Under the pieces are notes generated by a model. The model was not told the origin of the DNA. It saw only the letters and a list, made by a program, of their open reading frames with translations, and searched no databases. 64,000 nt of DNA from Mallotus nudiflorus (taxonomy: Eukaryota > Streptophyta > Magnoliopsida > Malpighiales > Euphorbiaceae): the NCBI GenBank assembly GCA_947683625.1, contig CANTUR010000830.1, positions 124,001 to 188,000 on the forward strand. The letters run 5' to 3'. A program made the translations under genes and the position numbers. Shown here piece by piece: positions 49,019 to 60,637 of this stretch (the stretch's first letter is position 1; every line of letters starts with the position of its first letter).

Positions 49019-49386
49019 TGATAACTGGTTTCCAGGACTCCTGGACTGAACGTCCTGCAAAGCACTGAACAGAGGGTAAGGTGAGAGGTGGGGGGAATCC
49101 CCACAAATACTCTGATGCCTAAGTTAGAGAATAGAAAACGAGTGGATGAAAGATAGCTTGAGTATGTGTGAATAAGATGTCCTCTAATGAGGAGTATATG
49201 GTGTTATATATAGTGATACTCAAACCTGGGAGGAATAAGAATCCTTGTGGGAGAGTGTTTCTACTTCAATTAGGATTCCTCTTTGAGGTAGTTCTTTGGA
49301 CGAATCTGTCTTCTCCTTTATCCATGTGTTCCTATTTAGGGAGGTGGAGAACCTCTAATTAGATGGGAACATTTCAGGTGGTATCA
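49019..49386 (-). repeat. 5' LTR of Tat element (368 bp)
   Basis: Same termini and length as 36663-37030; followed by CTTGT at 49387-49391. Confidence 0.93.
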
Positions 49387-49391
49387 CTTGT

Positions 49392-52300
49392 CAATTTGGA
49401 ATTCAATTTCTAGAATAAAAATTCAGATTTGTTTTTTTTACTTATTATTATAAGGGGCGTATATATATGTTTCTTTCAAAACATGTTGCCAGCAAAATTT
49501 TAAAACTGATCTCCTGTACTTAAATAATTGCACTTGTATTCCTATATATAATTAAAAAAAAAATTCGTCTTTTTGTTAATAATTATAAATATTTGACACA
49601 TGTGCCTAAATGCCAATAATATTAATCTTAGATAAGAAATAGCATTATGTGTAATGACTTTTGTATGAAAAACAATGCACTTAACAGGTAAGTATTAATA
49701 GAAAAATCCTAACCAAAAAGAAAACCAATTCAGGTGAGAATAACCATTATTTGAAAAGTTAATTATTTTAAGATTACAAATGAATTTAGAGTTAATTAAA
49801 TGATAAGATAAACAATTTCTCCTAAATTAATGATTAAATTATAAATATTTGGGCGAATTCTGTTTCTGTAAATAGCGTTATTAGTAATGTCAATTCTGAG
49901 TAAAATTTTATCCTTTTTAACTCAAATTTAATTCAGATTGTATAATTTTCTCTGTAAGAAGAATATATTTTATTAAAAAATTAATAAATTTATAAGCACA
50001 CAAATGATATAGAACTGGGATCTTCACTAGCAGAAGAAATTAATTAACAAACCTATAGTTTTCGTCGAACAAATATCACATCCTCATCCTTTTCGAACAA
50101 TTACAGAGCTGCTATTATCATTTGTGTTTTGTTGAATTATTCATTTTTATGCACTCACACTTTTACGACATAGAGACAAAACCAACTCTGATAATAGGTA
50201 GAGTTAATTTTTTTTGCTCAAAGCCTTAGGGGAGTTTGCTTCTCCTATTAGCCATGCCTAGTTGCTCAAGCCTACAAAAACATCACCATCTTATTTCTAC
50301 ACATTTGATCATCAATTAGCCGTCAGGATTTATATTAATTCGTTCACTCCTTCATGTTGCTTTGTTAATTAATATTTGGTTCTCTATTCTTTGAGACAGT
50401 CTTCTCGTATTGGTCCTTGATTGGTAGCACTGTATTCATAAATTAACATAATGTAACAAAAATTATTATCTTGACATGATACATTTACATTTAAATTTAA
50501 ATTTTTGCGTATTCCAACTATATTGTTTTTGTTTTACTATTTTTAATTTTACATTATTAATGTGTGGAGTTCTCTTTTTCTTTTTTTTTTTTTCTTCATC
50601 TTTTTCTCCTTTTCATTTCTTCTTTTCATTTTTTACATGTTTTTATAGGCAAATTTAATCTGTTCAAAAAAATGTTTTGCATGTTAAAAAGGAGGAAACT
50701 CATATATTTTACAATTAGATTTTAATCTTAAATTTTATAAATTTTCACTTCGCTATTTTTTTTTACCTATTAGAAACTCAAATGTCACAAATTATCAAAA
50801 ATTGTAATAGGTATAGTTAATTTTTTTTTTTTAATTATTAATAATTGGATGATTGTTGGGTTCTCTTCTTCATCTTCATCTTCATCTTCATCTTCTTATT
50901 GTTTATGCTGTTGTTTTTTTCTTTTCAGGTTGCTCTTGTTGTTTTGTTCCAACTTCCAAGTTGTTGAAGGGTTTGTTGTGAGATTGTTTGTTATTTTTTG
51001 ATTGCTGAAAAGTTGTTTGTAGTTGTTTTGTGGTAGTTCTTGCTGTGAATGCTTGTTGTGACTTATGAGGTTGTTTGTTGTTTTTTAGTTGCTGAAGGTT
51101 GTATTGTTTTTGTTGCAGGTTGTTTTATCAAGTTGTTATGTAAGTTTTTTTTATTGTTTTGCAGTTGTTTTGTGGTTTTCTTTGATTGTTATCCAAGTTT
51201 TTTATGTTTCAAGATTTTTTTTTTCAAATTGTCATTGTGTTGTTTTCTAATTTTTCTATGAATATTGTCCATTTTTTTATTGCTATTGTTGTTTTTCTAT
51301 TAATTTCAACCACATAAATAATATATATCAGTTGATTTTGTTAAAAAAAAACTATGATCAATGGTATTTGTATGAAGTTTTGGTTAAATTGTAGAACTTT
51401 TTAATTGTTTTTGGAAGTAGAGAGAATATAAATTTTTAGTGATTAAGGAAGTAGGGAAAAAATTGAGTGTTTTATTGAATGACCATATTTTGAAAACATT
51501 CAAAAAAAAAGTCAACGGTAACATTGAAAAAATCCCTAAACATTTGCCTAATTAGGTTGCAAGATTTTTTCAAAATGAATGCATGGCGTTAAACATTAAT
51601 TTAATTTAGTTGATAAACTTATGTTCGTTTAAGTTACGTTGTCAGGACTTATCAAAATATAATTAATTCAGTTAAATTAGAATAAAATTATAAAAGTGAT
51701 AGTTTTTAATTATTAATTTAACATATTTAATTGAGAATAGTTGTTTTGGATGGTTATTGGTATTGTCCTAATTCAATCACCTACCAACAGCAAATCCCCT
51801 GTCTTGAAATATTTCATCCCTTTTTAACTATATTTTGTTATTATTTTTAAAAAACTATAAGATAAATAGTTTGAATTTTACTTTTTGTTAATTTGTGAAA
51901 TTCATTTTTACATTATTTAAAGAGAAAATTTACCCTCTATTAGGGGTGAGCATAAGCAAAATGTAGTCAATTTTTAATTTGTCTCAGTTTATAAATTTTT
52001 AAAAAATTAGGTTAAAACTAAATTAACTAAACAAACCGGAACTTCTATATATATATTTATTTATATTAACCAAAAACTGAACTGAATTTGGTTTTGAATG
52101 TTGAAAAAATTTTGAATATATGAATGCACACTCTTAGCTTGTCTGTGTTGTGTAATTCATGGATGATGCTTTGGTAGTTTGAATTTTCAATTAATTGAAA
52201 AAATGGCCTTCCTTTTGTCCTACAATTTTTGTGCACGCAATGGTGTGCGCATAAATTCCTGTTAAACTGAGGGCAGCTAGCAACAAAATATATGCATACG

Positions 52301-52479
52301 AGCATCCACATTTTCAAAAAATACTCCTATGTATATGTATTTACAAATAGACTATTTACAGACACAGCACAAAGCCCCTTAAATTGGTAGCAAAAAGAAC
52401 AGAGCTGGTATTGAAATTAACCTGATGTTAGAACATATACATTTTGCCTTGGAAAAATTACAGTAGAAAACATAATTAA
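49392..52479. other. AT-rich spacer without genes
   Basis: No coding similarity is seen. It contains T-rich tracts (50560-50640), a CATCTT microsatellite (50866-50897) and a stretch of irregular TTGTT/GTTGT repeats (50930-51250) that keeps frames open by composition. 'attaggggtgagca' near 51942 resembles a hAT terminus, but no second end is visible. The last part is the 3' flank of the PPR gene. Confidence 0.55.
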
Positions 52480-54318
52480 TTACATTGCTTCAAACGTCTC
52501 CTGCATCCATCTGGCTTGCAGTTGTAGCCCTGCATCTCTCAATGCATTGTAAGCAGATCTATATAGCCTTCCATCTAACTTTGTTCCTTCTGTTTTCATG
52601 TCCTGAAGAAGCTTCAACAGCTCATCTATTCGACCAATTTTCGAGAACACACCTACCATGATTCCTGCTATTGCTTTGTCTATCACACCTCCATTGATTC
52701 TGTACTCATGGTAGTACCTCACACACATATCAAACTCCTTCTCCTTGTTGTACGCGCTAATCACACTCGTGTAACTTACCTTATCCGGAGCCACTTTCCT
52801 CCTCTTCATCTCCTTCCATAGCTTCTCCACCTGCCTCAGGTTCTTGACTCTTCCATGCATATCCAACAATGAATTGTATATCCATACATTCGGTTGGCAA
52901 CCCTTTACTTTCATTTTCGCTACGAGCCTCATTGCATCTCTGATCCTTCCTGTCTTTCCATACATTGCAATTATGCTGGAATATGCCACTACACATTTGT
53001 CAAATCCTATTTCCTGCATCTCCAAGAACACCATTTCAGCTCTAGAGTACAACCCACTTCGACAATATGCGTTTATTATCGAAGCATAAGTCACCTGTCC
53101 AGGCTCACAGCCACGAGACTTCAATTCCTCATAAACTGTCACTGCTGCACGAAACCCTCTCCTTCTAGCAAATCCATTAACAATTGCACAGAATATGCAA
53201 TCACATATTCTCATTTTTACTCGCTTCATCACCTTAACAATCTCAAGAGTATTCTCCAATAGCCCTTCATCTACATACATCAACACAAGTTTCAAGAAAA
53301 TTTCAGGATCCGTTAACTTTTTATTCTCTTCAGCTTCTTGAAACAGCTCTTCAGCTATCTGAACCTCTCGGATTCTTGCAAATGAAGAGATTAAAGAAGC
53401 GTAAATTCGAGAATCCCCCAAAATGCCTTTCTTTTTCATGTCTCCAAAGTGTTCAAGAGCTTCAAAAGCTCTGCCTGACTTCCCTAAGGATTCACATAAT
53501 ACCCTATAAATTTGGGCTAAGACTGGTCTTGAATGTTTTAATTTTCTACCTTCATATTCATCAAACAATGCTACAACCTTCTCTGTATCACCAATTCTCT
53601 GGTATGCCTTCATTACATGGCAGTAACCCTCAGAATCCATTAAAATGCCCGCTGATTTTACTTTCTTGTACACAAAAATTGTTCTACTATACATATGCAG
53701 CTTATTATATCCTCTCATTGCTGAATCAAAAGCCAAGACAGCAACTTCATTATGAGATTTGAAACACTCAAGTAAAGATTCTACAATTCTGAATTTTCTA
53801 GCTTTAATGCAACTATAAACAAGTCTTGAACACGTATTCTTATCAGGTAACACATTGTATTTCTTGAAATCATCAGCAACTGATAAAATCAAATCCCAAT
53901 TATTCGACTGTATCATGTACCTTATTAGAAGATTCAACATTGATTTTTCTGGTATAAAGTCTTGCCTCTCTGTTTCTTTCTTGTAGTACTCATAAGCTAA
54001 ATGTTCTGTTCTTGGATCCTGAAGCACTCCCCGCAAGAATTGGTTTGAATTCTCCGAGTCCAGTACCGGATCATATTCCGGAGAATCTTGAACTCTGAAG
54101 TCGACATGAATGACAGGGAAATTTGTGGAAGGCTCTTCCAAGATTGGAGAAGGGCAACTTGAAGAGTTTAGTTGGAAAAGGGGAAGACTGGAAGAGCATG
54201 GGAAGGAGAGAAATGAAGGGGTCTTCCATGGAGGAGTGAAGATGACGATCTTGTGGGATTTTCTGGAAGAACTAATGGAAGAAGCAATTGACCAATCTGG
54301 AGACCTTGAAGTTGCCAT
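52480..54318 (-). CDS. Pentatricopeptide repeat (PPR) protein, P class, probably plastid-targeted
   Basis: Single-exon 612-residue ORF, MATSRSPDWSIASSISSSRK ... ETFEAM. The first ~60 residues are rich in Ser/Pro with few acidic residues, like a chloroplast transit peptide. From about residue 120 come about eleven 35-residue PPR motifs, for example VTYASIINAYCRSGLYSRAE, VAYSSIIAMYGKTGRIRDAM, WIYNSLLDMHGRVKNLRQVE and VSYTSVISAYNKEKEFDMCV. There is no E, DYW or SMR domain, so it is P class. Such proteins bind organelle RNA base by base and affect its stability, splicing or translation; the target here is unknown. Length and layout remind me of Arabidopsis At5g13770 (from memory). No stop or frameshift is seen and it lies clear of transposons, so it is likely functional. 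Confidence 0.95.
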   Translation of the reverse strand: MATSRSPDWSIASSISSSRKSHKIVIFTPPWKTPSFLSFPCSSSLPLFQLNSSSCPSPILEEPSTNFPVIHVDFRVQDSPEYDPVLDSENSNQFLRGVLQDPRTEHLAYEYYKKETERQDFIPEKSMLNLLIRYMIQSNNWDLILSVADDFKKYNVLPDKNTCSRLVYSCIKARKFRIVESLLECFKSHNEVAVLAFDSAMRGYNKLHMYSRTIFVYKKVKSAGILMDSEGYCHVMKAYQRIGDTEKVVALFDEYEGRKLKHSRPVLAQIYRVLCESLGKSGRAFEALEHFGDMKKKGILGDSRIYASLISSFARIREVQIAEELFQEAEENKKLTDPEIFLKLVLMYVDEGLLENTLEIVKVMKRVKMRICDCIFCAIVNGFARRRGFRAAVTVYEELKSRGCEPGQVTYASIINAYCRSGLYSRAEMVFLEMQEIGFDKCVVAYSSIIAMYGKTGRIRDAMRLVAKMKVKGCQPNVWIYNSLLDMHGRVKNLRQVEKLWKEMKRRKVAPDKVSYTSVISAYNKEKEFDMCVRYYHEYRINGGVIDKAIAGIMVGVFSKIGRIDELLKLLQDMKTEGTKLDGRLYRSAYNALRDAGLQLQARWMQETFEAM

Positions 54319-54524
54319 TAAAACTTAATTTTTCATATGATGGGTGGTGCTATTATGAGGGTACTATTTTCTTTCAGACAGGACAGCACAGGCACAGGCA
54401 CAATCACAAGCATAAGTTTATCTGGAGGAGATTTTTGGCATGCATGTTAAGACCATTGGAGCCAGTAGAAGGATGGCATGTGGATGATTTGCCCACATAT
54501 AAGATTATCTGTTCTCAAGAATGC

Positions 54525-54530
54525 CACGTG
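54525..54530 (-). promoter_or_regulatory. G-box (CACGTG) upstream of the PPR gene
   Basis: CACGTG lies about 207 bp before the ATG, inside AACACGTGGCA on the sense strand. A CCAAT motif (plus strand) lies about 10 bp further upstream and GATAA (I-box-like) about 20 bp closer to the gene. This combination is common in light-regulated plastid-protein genes; the role here is inferred. Confidence 0.45.
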
Positions 54531-55061
54531 TTCACGTTCCAATCAGAAGCTTTGCGTTTTGTGGGAAAAACTCACTGAACGAAATATTACATTTATTGAA
54601 TAAATTTGTCCGAAACTCTTCTGAGTTAATTAGGGATTTTAGATTCAAATTTTGAATATATAATTATTTTAAAATTTTTAAAATAAATTTTTATCATTTT
54701 ATAATTTTTTTTTAAATCGAATCTAAATTAATTGAATCTTATAAGATATCGAATATGAGTATTCAAATGTAAAAAGGAAAAAAAAAATCCTATAATAAAA
54801 ATATAAATCTAATTTATTTTTTCTGAAGTGTTTCCTTAACTTAACAAGGCTAACAAATATAATCAATTTCATAACTTGGCTTATAATTCTTCTTTTAATT
54901 TAGAAAACTAATAACATTGATTTAGATTTATATTATTTCTTTTATTGATTTGTTTCTTTCACACTAACAATTTGTTTCAAGTTTCATATGGTGTTTTTAA
55001 AGTAAAAAAATTAATAATATAGTTATAGTATTGACTTTAATATTTAACTTTCTTCTTTAAC

Positions 55062-55120
<59 letters not shown>

Positions 55121-55691
55121 GTCACTGTAAATTGTATTATTTTTATTATATTTAATATATTATTTTTAATTAATATTATTAATATGAACTAAATTTTATG
55201 ATTCTATTTGATTCCCGATTCATAAATTGAAAATTTCATTTTTCGATTTGACAACTATGAGTACAATAAATATAATATATCATTAAAATAAAGTAATAAA
55301 TATAAATAAAATAATGCTAGTAATTATTTTAAAAGTCTAAATTTAAAAATATTAATGTAATCATTTTGTATTTATATCATATAAATATATTGATATAAGA
55401 ATATTCATTATAATTAATAAATTTATAAAACAAAAACAATAAAAATAAATCGTAATGTAAAATATTATTTCGGTTAGAATAAAATTGAAACATTTCACTA
55501 GAAGTAACTACTTTAAATTTTCTAGCTGAAATAAAATATATATATAGCTCGCATGATAAAAAAAAATTAAAATTTTTTGTCTACTCTAAGTACTATATAT
55601 ATCTAATAATTAGACTTGTAATACAAAGAAATGTGTTATTTTTAATTAAATATAAAACAATTGGAGTATGTATTATAACTTTAATCATCAA
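54531..55691. other. AT-rich spacer upstream of the PPR gene
   Basis: No gene is seen beyond the proximal promoter. A long (TA)n run lies at 55060-55118. Confidence 0.6.
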
Positions 55692-56866
55692 ATGGACGGG
55701 TGGCTCAAAGATGTCTGGGACCCTAGGCAAATTTATTTAATATAATATAAAAAATGTTAGAATTATTTGAGATTGAATTATAAAAATTGTTTAGTATATT
55801 AATTACAAATTTATTTAGTGCATTGAATTAGTTCTTCAAATCTTCTTCTCTTTTTCTTACATTTTTCAAATTTAGATTCATACTTTCCAGTAGACAATTT
55901 ATGCAAAATAATAATGATAATTTACATATGTTAATATTATTTTGATATAATAAAATAACTATAAAAATACAAAGAAACAACATCACCTTCTTTATATATT
56001 TTTTTTATTATTTTTCTTGATGATAAGATGATATGTTATTATGTCCTCTCTTCATAGACTAGTGACTCAGGTGTTGAATATTATAAAATGAGGTTATGAG
56101 TTTGATTTTCTACTCTCTTTTTGATCTCTTAGTTATTCAAAGAAAAAAAATTGTATGCTATTATCTGCATAAAATAATAAAAATAAATATATTATTAGAA
56201 ATTAGTTATTTTACTTTGCTTAATTAATGAAAATAAAATAAGAAGATATATAATTTGATTGAATTTTTTAAAAAAATAATTAAGACATAAATAAAAAATT
56301 AAGAATCAAATAATTTTATAAAAAAAGATTAAAATATTATAAAAATAAGCATTTAAAATATCATAACTTTTGTATATCAATTATGGGAGTCATTCTAAAT
56401 TAAAGCAATAAATTCAATATATTGAGTATTGGAAGTTTAGTAATATATATATATATATATATATATTAAAATAAAGGGAAGCAAAAAAAATAGTAGAAAT
56501 ACTTTATGTCAATTTTATTTTTTAGTTTAAATATATAGAGTACAAATTTACCATTAAATATATATGTATGTTAAACAATAAATTTATATACAGTTATTCT
56601 CAAGAAAGTATAATTATAATAAAATTTTATATGCTTTAAATAGTTATACTTCTAATAAAATATTATAATTTTATCCAATAAACAAGCTATTAATAATTTT
56701 TTTAAATAGATAATATTAAATTTATTTACAATTTTAATTTAATTGAAATATTATTATTTTTAACATAAAATTAAATAATTTATAAATATAAAAATATATA
56801 TAATTATTAAAAAATTTAAGACCCCTCTCGTGGAGCCCTAGGCATACAGCACTAAAGCTGGCTATA
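55692..56866. mobile_element. Possible non-autonomous hAT-like remnant
   Basis: The left end reads 'ggacgggtggctcaaagat...gggaccctaggcaaa' and the right end 'agacccctctcgtggagccc...taggcat...taaagctggc'. The 'gggccctaggc' ends facing each other resemble a common plant hAT family whose termini contain the same words. The interior is AT-rich with no transposase. No 8-bp duplication can be seen. Confidence 0.35.
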
Positions 56867-57549
56867 TTGAAAATAGACAAGAATTTTTCATAAAAAATTT
56901 AATCATTTTATAATGAAAATAACTTTTTTTTAACAAAACAAAACATGTGAGCGGAGATTTTTATTTATATTGGATATATCATATTTTGAAGTAATATTTA
57001 TAACACATTAATTAAGTAATTTATATTTAATCAATAAAAATAAAATATATTTATATATACAATGTAGGTAATAATTTCTCTAAGTAAATTGTACCTTTTA
57101 AAATCCAAGCTAAAAATCATTAAGGAACTATTTTGGGGACACAAAACCAAAAAAATATAGAAAAAATTATATTGTGCATTAAATTTGGACTAAATTTTTT
57201 AAATTTACTGTGGTTTTTTTTAAACAATCAATATGTGTTTCATGCCACTAATTTTTTTATTTTTATGGTATTTTCTCAGATTTTTGAAGATTGTAAGTTT
57301 ATCTCTTCAGGTATTTTTTTGCCACAACATTCTTAAATACATTATAAAAAAATTCATCAATTTCTATTAATTAGTAAGGAATTTTTACCATTTAAGGATG
57401 ATTTTAAATTTGAATCATAATATATATAATTACATTAAATTATTTATTTAAAAAATTTTACCGTCCGAAAACAATTCATTAACAGTTCATATATTTGTCA
57501 GTATTCTTTCAATTTTAATCAATTATTTATTTAAATTTCTGTTCAAAAC
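56867..57549. other. AT-rich spacer
   Basis: No coding similarity or repeat structure is recognisable. Confidence 0.5.
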
Positions 57550-57840
57550 ACAGCTCTTGACTTGTTAAAAAATATGAAAATGCAAGGATCATAGGCCGAC
57601 AATATCAATGCAAGCTGATTTCGTAATTGATCTTGGGGAAAAAGCTCAAATACCCATCTTATCATATTCTGCAACAAGCCCTTCTCTTACTTCTATCAGC
57701 TGCACGAAATGACTCTTCAAGTCGATGCCATTAGCGCAAAAATTCAAGCTTTTAGGATGGAGAGAAGCTGTGCCCATCTACGTTGATGACGAGTATGGAC
57801 GGGGAATCATTCCTTGTTTAGTTGATGCTTTGCAAGCAAT
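57550..57840 (+). pseudogene. Glutamate receptor-like (GLR) gene fragment
   Basis: Frames on the plus strand give TALDLLKNMKMQG, then SMQADFVIDLGEKAQIPILS and YSATSPSLTSIS, and after a damaged stretch LGWREAVPIYVDDEYGRGII. This is the amino-terminal ligand-binding-like domain of plant GLR channels (clade 2/3 style: QADFVIELGEKAQVPI, GWREAVPIY). Two frame changes, a TGA and a short deletion lie between the blocks. It starts and ends abruptly in AT-rich DNA with no flanking exons, so it is an isolated relic rather than a gene. Confidence 0.82.
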
Positions 57841-59299
57841 TTGTCCCTACATCTTCATAATTTTGTATTGTTTTTTAACACAATAAATTTATTAAAATAT
57901 AATGGTTTTTTTCTACTCTATTTACGCTATGTAAATGGGGCAAATATAGCTATTCAAATTACTTGTTTTTGGGTTATTATTGCTATTTTTTAGTTTTTTC
58001 TTTTCTAGTTGTTTTCAGATTCTTGTCCATTTTTTTTTACTCATTTTTAGTTTTTAACTCTGTTTTTAGTTATTTGATTTTTTTTTAAATGTTACAAATT
58101 TTAAAGTAAATGAGTAAGTAAAAATTTTTAAAAGTGAAATATATAATTTTTTACTAAATAAATTCAATGAATATGATTTTTATTTTTTGTGAAATTATGA
58201 TTTTTTTTTTGTTGTTGTCCATGTTTTTTACTAAATAAATAAATTCAACCACACAATGATGAGGAAAAAACTAAAAAGAAGTAACAACAACTAGAAAGAA
58301 ACCAAACATATCTTTAATTGTTGTTAATATTTGTGTTTATAGTTAGTGGTTGTTATCAAATTATTATTAAGTTGTTATTTGTACAAACCTTTTCTTTTTT
58401 TGAAAGATTTTATTGTGAATGCAGTATTTTAAAAAAATATTAGTTAAAAAATCTCTAAAAATATATAGAGACATTTATAAAAATACCCCATTTTTAAATG
58501 TTGTCAATAAAAATATCTCAAATTTTCATTTTTTATAAATCTATCCTATCATAATTATAAAAGTGTCTTTTATATTTTTAAAAATGTACTTATATTTTTC
58601 TTTTTTATTTCTCTACTTTTTTTTTTTTGTTTTTTTATTAATTTCTTGATGGTTTTTATTTTTATTTTTTTCTCTTTTTTTATAAATTTTTATTTTATCC
58701 TTTTTTCTTATATTTTTCTCCTTCCCTTCTTTTTTATTTTATTTTTTTATTTTTATTTTCTCTTTACTTTTCCTTTTCCTTTTTTTATAAATTTTTTCTT
58801 TTTTTTCTCTTTTAAAAAAAATATTTTCCTTAATTTTTCTTTTTTTTATATTAGTGAAGCATTAGCTAATATATTTTTTGAGATTTTATTTCATAAATTC
58901 CTCAAGTGAGTTATCAAAATACACAAAATGTGATAGGCAAAATACAAGCAACTCACATGCAACAAATTATATATATAATTGATTATTTCAAGTTCTTAAT
59001 GTGTAAAACATGCAACATTCATTATAATTGGACCAACATGATTATTTCTAAAAAGCTATAATAGAACTCTAGGTAAGAAAAATAAAATCATAATTTAAAT
59101 TTCTAATGATTCTAAAATAGAATCAATTTATCAATATATTTCAAGTACGAAAAATATAATTTTGACATTTTTAAAATTTCAAGTAATCTAATGTGTTTGT
59201 AAAATACAAAATAATGCCTTATAACTTCAAATTGAAGAACCAATCTTGAAACATATCATAACCTAATTTAATAATGTGTCAGTAAATGAATAATGAAGA
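57841..59299. other. T-rich spacer
   Basis: Long poly-T and TTTTC tracts (58600-58850) hold frames open by composition only. I see no gene. Confidence 0.55.
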
Positions 59300-59372
59300 T
59301 GGGTGTAGCTTAAATGGTAGAGCACTTACTTAGCATGTGAGAGCTACAAGAATCAATACCCCCACATCTCCA
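59300..59372 (+). pseudogene. tRNA-Ala (AGC) pseudogene
   Basis: The D arm (TAGCTTAAATGGTAGAGC), anticodon arm (CTTACTTAGCATGTGAG, anticodon AGC) and 3' acceptor strand (CATCTCC) match plant tRNA-Ala closely. The T arm is worn (AATCAATA where TTCGATC is expected), and the 5' acceptor strand appears to carry about four extra bases (GATG then GGTG). It is therefore probably non-functional. Confidence 0.7.
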
Positions 59373-59385
59373 TTATTTTATTAGT

Positions 59386-60006
59386 TAGCATGTATTTAAT
59401 TTTGTTGTTTTTTGATTTACTTTTAGTTTATGATCTTGTTTTAAAAGTGCAAAGAAACGTGGATGTGTTTTTGGTGCTTCTAGTTCTGATTTAGGAGATG
59501 TTGCTAGTTGTGAAAAGGATGTTTATGATTCAAAGTATGTTTATGATTCAAAGTTTGTTAAAACTGTTGGTGGTGGTGAAAAGTTAAATGATTTCTTTTA
59601 TTATGTAGCATGTATTTAATTTGATTGCTTTTTGGTTTACTTTTAGTTTCTAATCTTGTTTTAAAAGTGCAAGGAAATGTGGATGTGTTTTTGGTGCTTC
59701 TAGTTCTAATTTAGGAGATGTTGCTGGTTATGAAAAGGGTACTTATGATTTAGAGTTTGTTGAAACTATTGGTAATAGTGATAAGTTAAAGGATTTCTTT
59801 TATTAGGTAGCATGTATTTAATTTTATTGCTTTTTAGTTTACTTTTAGTTTCTAATCTTATGTTAAAAGTGCAGGGAAAGGTGGATGTACTTTTGGTGCT
59901 TCTAGTTCTAATTTAGAAGATGTTACTGATTGTGAAAAGGGTTTTTATGATTTAAAGTTTGTTGAAATTGTTGGTTGTGGTAATGAGTTAGAGGATTTTG
60001 TTGGGG
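59386..60006 (+). repeat. Three tandem ~200-220-bp units (exon plus intron)
   Basis: Units start at TAGCATGTATTTAATTT: 59386, 59606 and 59808. Unit 1 has an extra 18-bp duplication of 'gtttatgattcaaagta'. Unit boundaries include intron-like sequence, so whole exon-intron modules were duplicated. Confidence 0.85.
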
Positions 60007-60184
60007 TATGTTTTGTTTTGTTATTTTTGTATCGTTTTGGTTTCTGTTTGGTTTCTAATACTTTATTTTGTATTTTTGTTTTAAGAGTGATAAGAAATTG
60101 TCTAAGGATATCTATTGTAATTCCAATATTAAAGATAATTCTGTTAAAGATGGTGATGAAGTATTGAATAATTCTAATTTGGCA

Positions 60185-60230
<46 letters not shown>

Positions 60231-60560
60231 GTACTTTTTTTGTTTCATTTTGGTTTCTAATTTTGCTTTTGATGTGTTGTTTTATTTTTAGGGTCAAGAG
60301 ATTGTACTTGATGATGTTGATTATCTTTTCAATGTTATTTATTCTACTATAAAAGATGTTTGTTGTTTGAGTGGAAATGTATGTTTTTATTTTTTTTTTT
60401 TTTGTATTTTTTTTATGGGTGACTTTTTTTTTTTTTTTCTATTAGGTTGTTGAAAAGGATGATTTTGTGTCTCTTTCTAATCAATATGGTGTTATTGGTG
60501 AACAAAGTGTTAAGCATATTGCTATATTATTTTTTTTTGTTTCTGTTACTTTTTGGTTTA
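59440..60560 (+). CDS. Unrecognised multi-exon gene or relic with a triplicated exon
   Basis: Six exon-like blocks on the plus strand are separated by T-rich gaps of about 80-170 bp. Blocks 1-3 (near 59450, 59670, 59875) are related copies of one unit reading CVFGASSSDLGDVASCEK, CVFGASSSNLGDVAGYEK and CTFGASSSNLEDVTDCEK, all open in the same phase. Block 4 (60087-60182) reads SDKKLSKDIYCNSN. Block 5 (60292-60379) reads GQEIVLDDVDYLFNVIYSTI, followed by GTATGT. Block 6 (from 60446) follows CTATTAG and reads VVEKDDFVSLSNQYGVIGEQ. Codons mostly end in T. I recognise no domain and see no start codon or promoter. Some copies have worn splice sites and one ends in TAG. Could be a live small gene, a relic, or captured coding sequence. 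Confidence 0.45.
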
Positions 60561-60589
60561 TATTGGGTTTCTGATACTGTTTTACATAT

Positions 60590-60599
60590 AATAATAATC

Positions 60600-60637
<38 letters not shown>

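Larger units (their letters stand above)
36663..49386 (-). mobile_element. Complete Tat-lineage Ty3/gypsy element with antisense ORF
   Basis: Sense is minus. LTRs of 368 bp at 49019-49386 (5') and 36663-37030 (3') are flanked by a perfect CTTGT duplication (36658-36662 and 49387-49391). Order in sense: PBS, gag (split by a solo LTR), protease, reverse transcriptase, RNase H, integrase, antisense extra ORF, tandem repeats, PPT, 3' LTR. That layout fits the Tat lineage. By my count the LTRs differ at about 25 of 368 sites, nearly all transitions. Without the nested solo LTR the element is about 9.5 kb. Confidence 0.93.

Noticed and set aside
50930..51261. Leu/Phe/Cys-rich ORF that might be a membrane protein
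   Set aside because: Built from irregular TTGTT repeats; frames are open by composition only.
52844..53762. Plus-strand ORFs of 81-128 residues
   Set aside because: Antisense shadows of the intact PPR gene.
56040..56140. Possible tRNA-derived SINE ('gtgactcaggtgttgaat', 'ggttatgagtttgatttt')
   Set aside because: Only a vague B-box resemblance; no A box at the right spacing and no repeated copy found by eye.
58646..58909. Phe-rich 87-residue ORF
   Set aside because: Poly-T tract translation; no start context or similarity.
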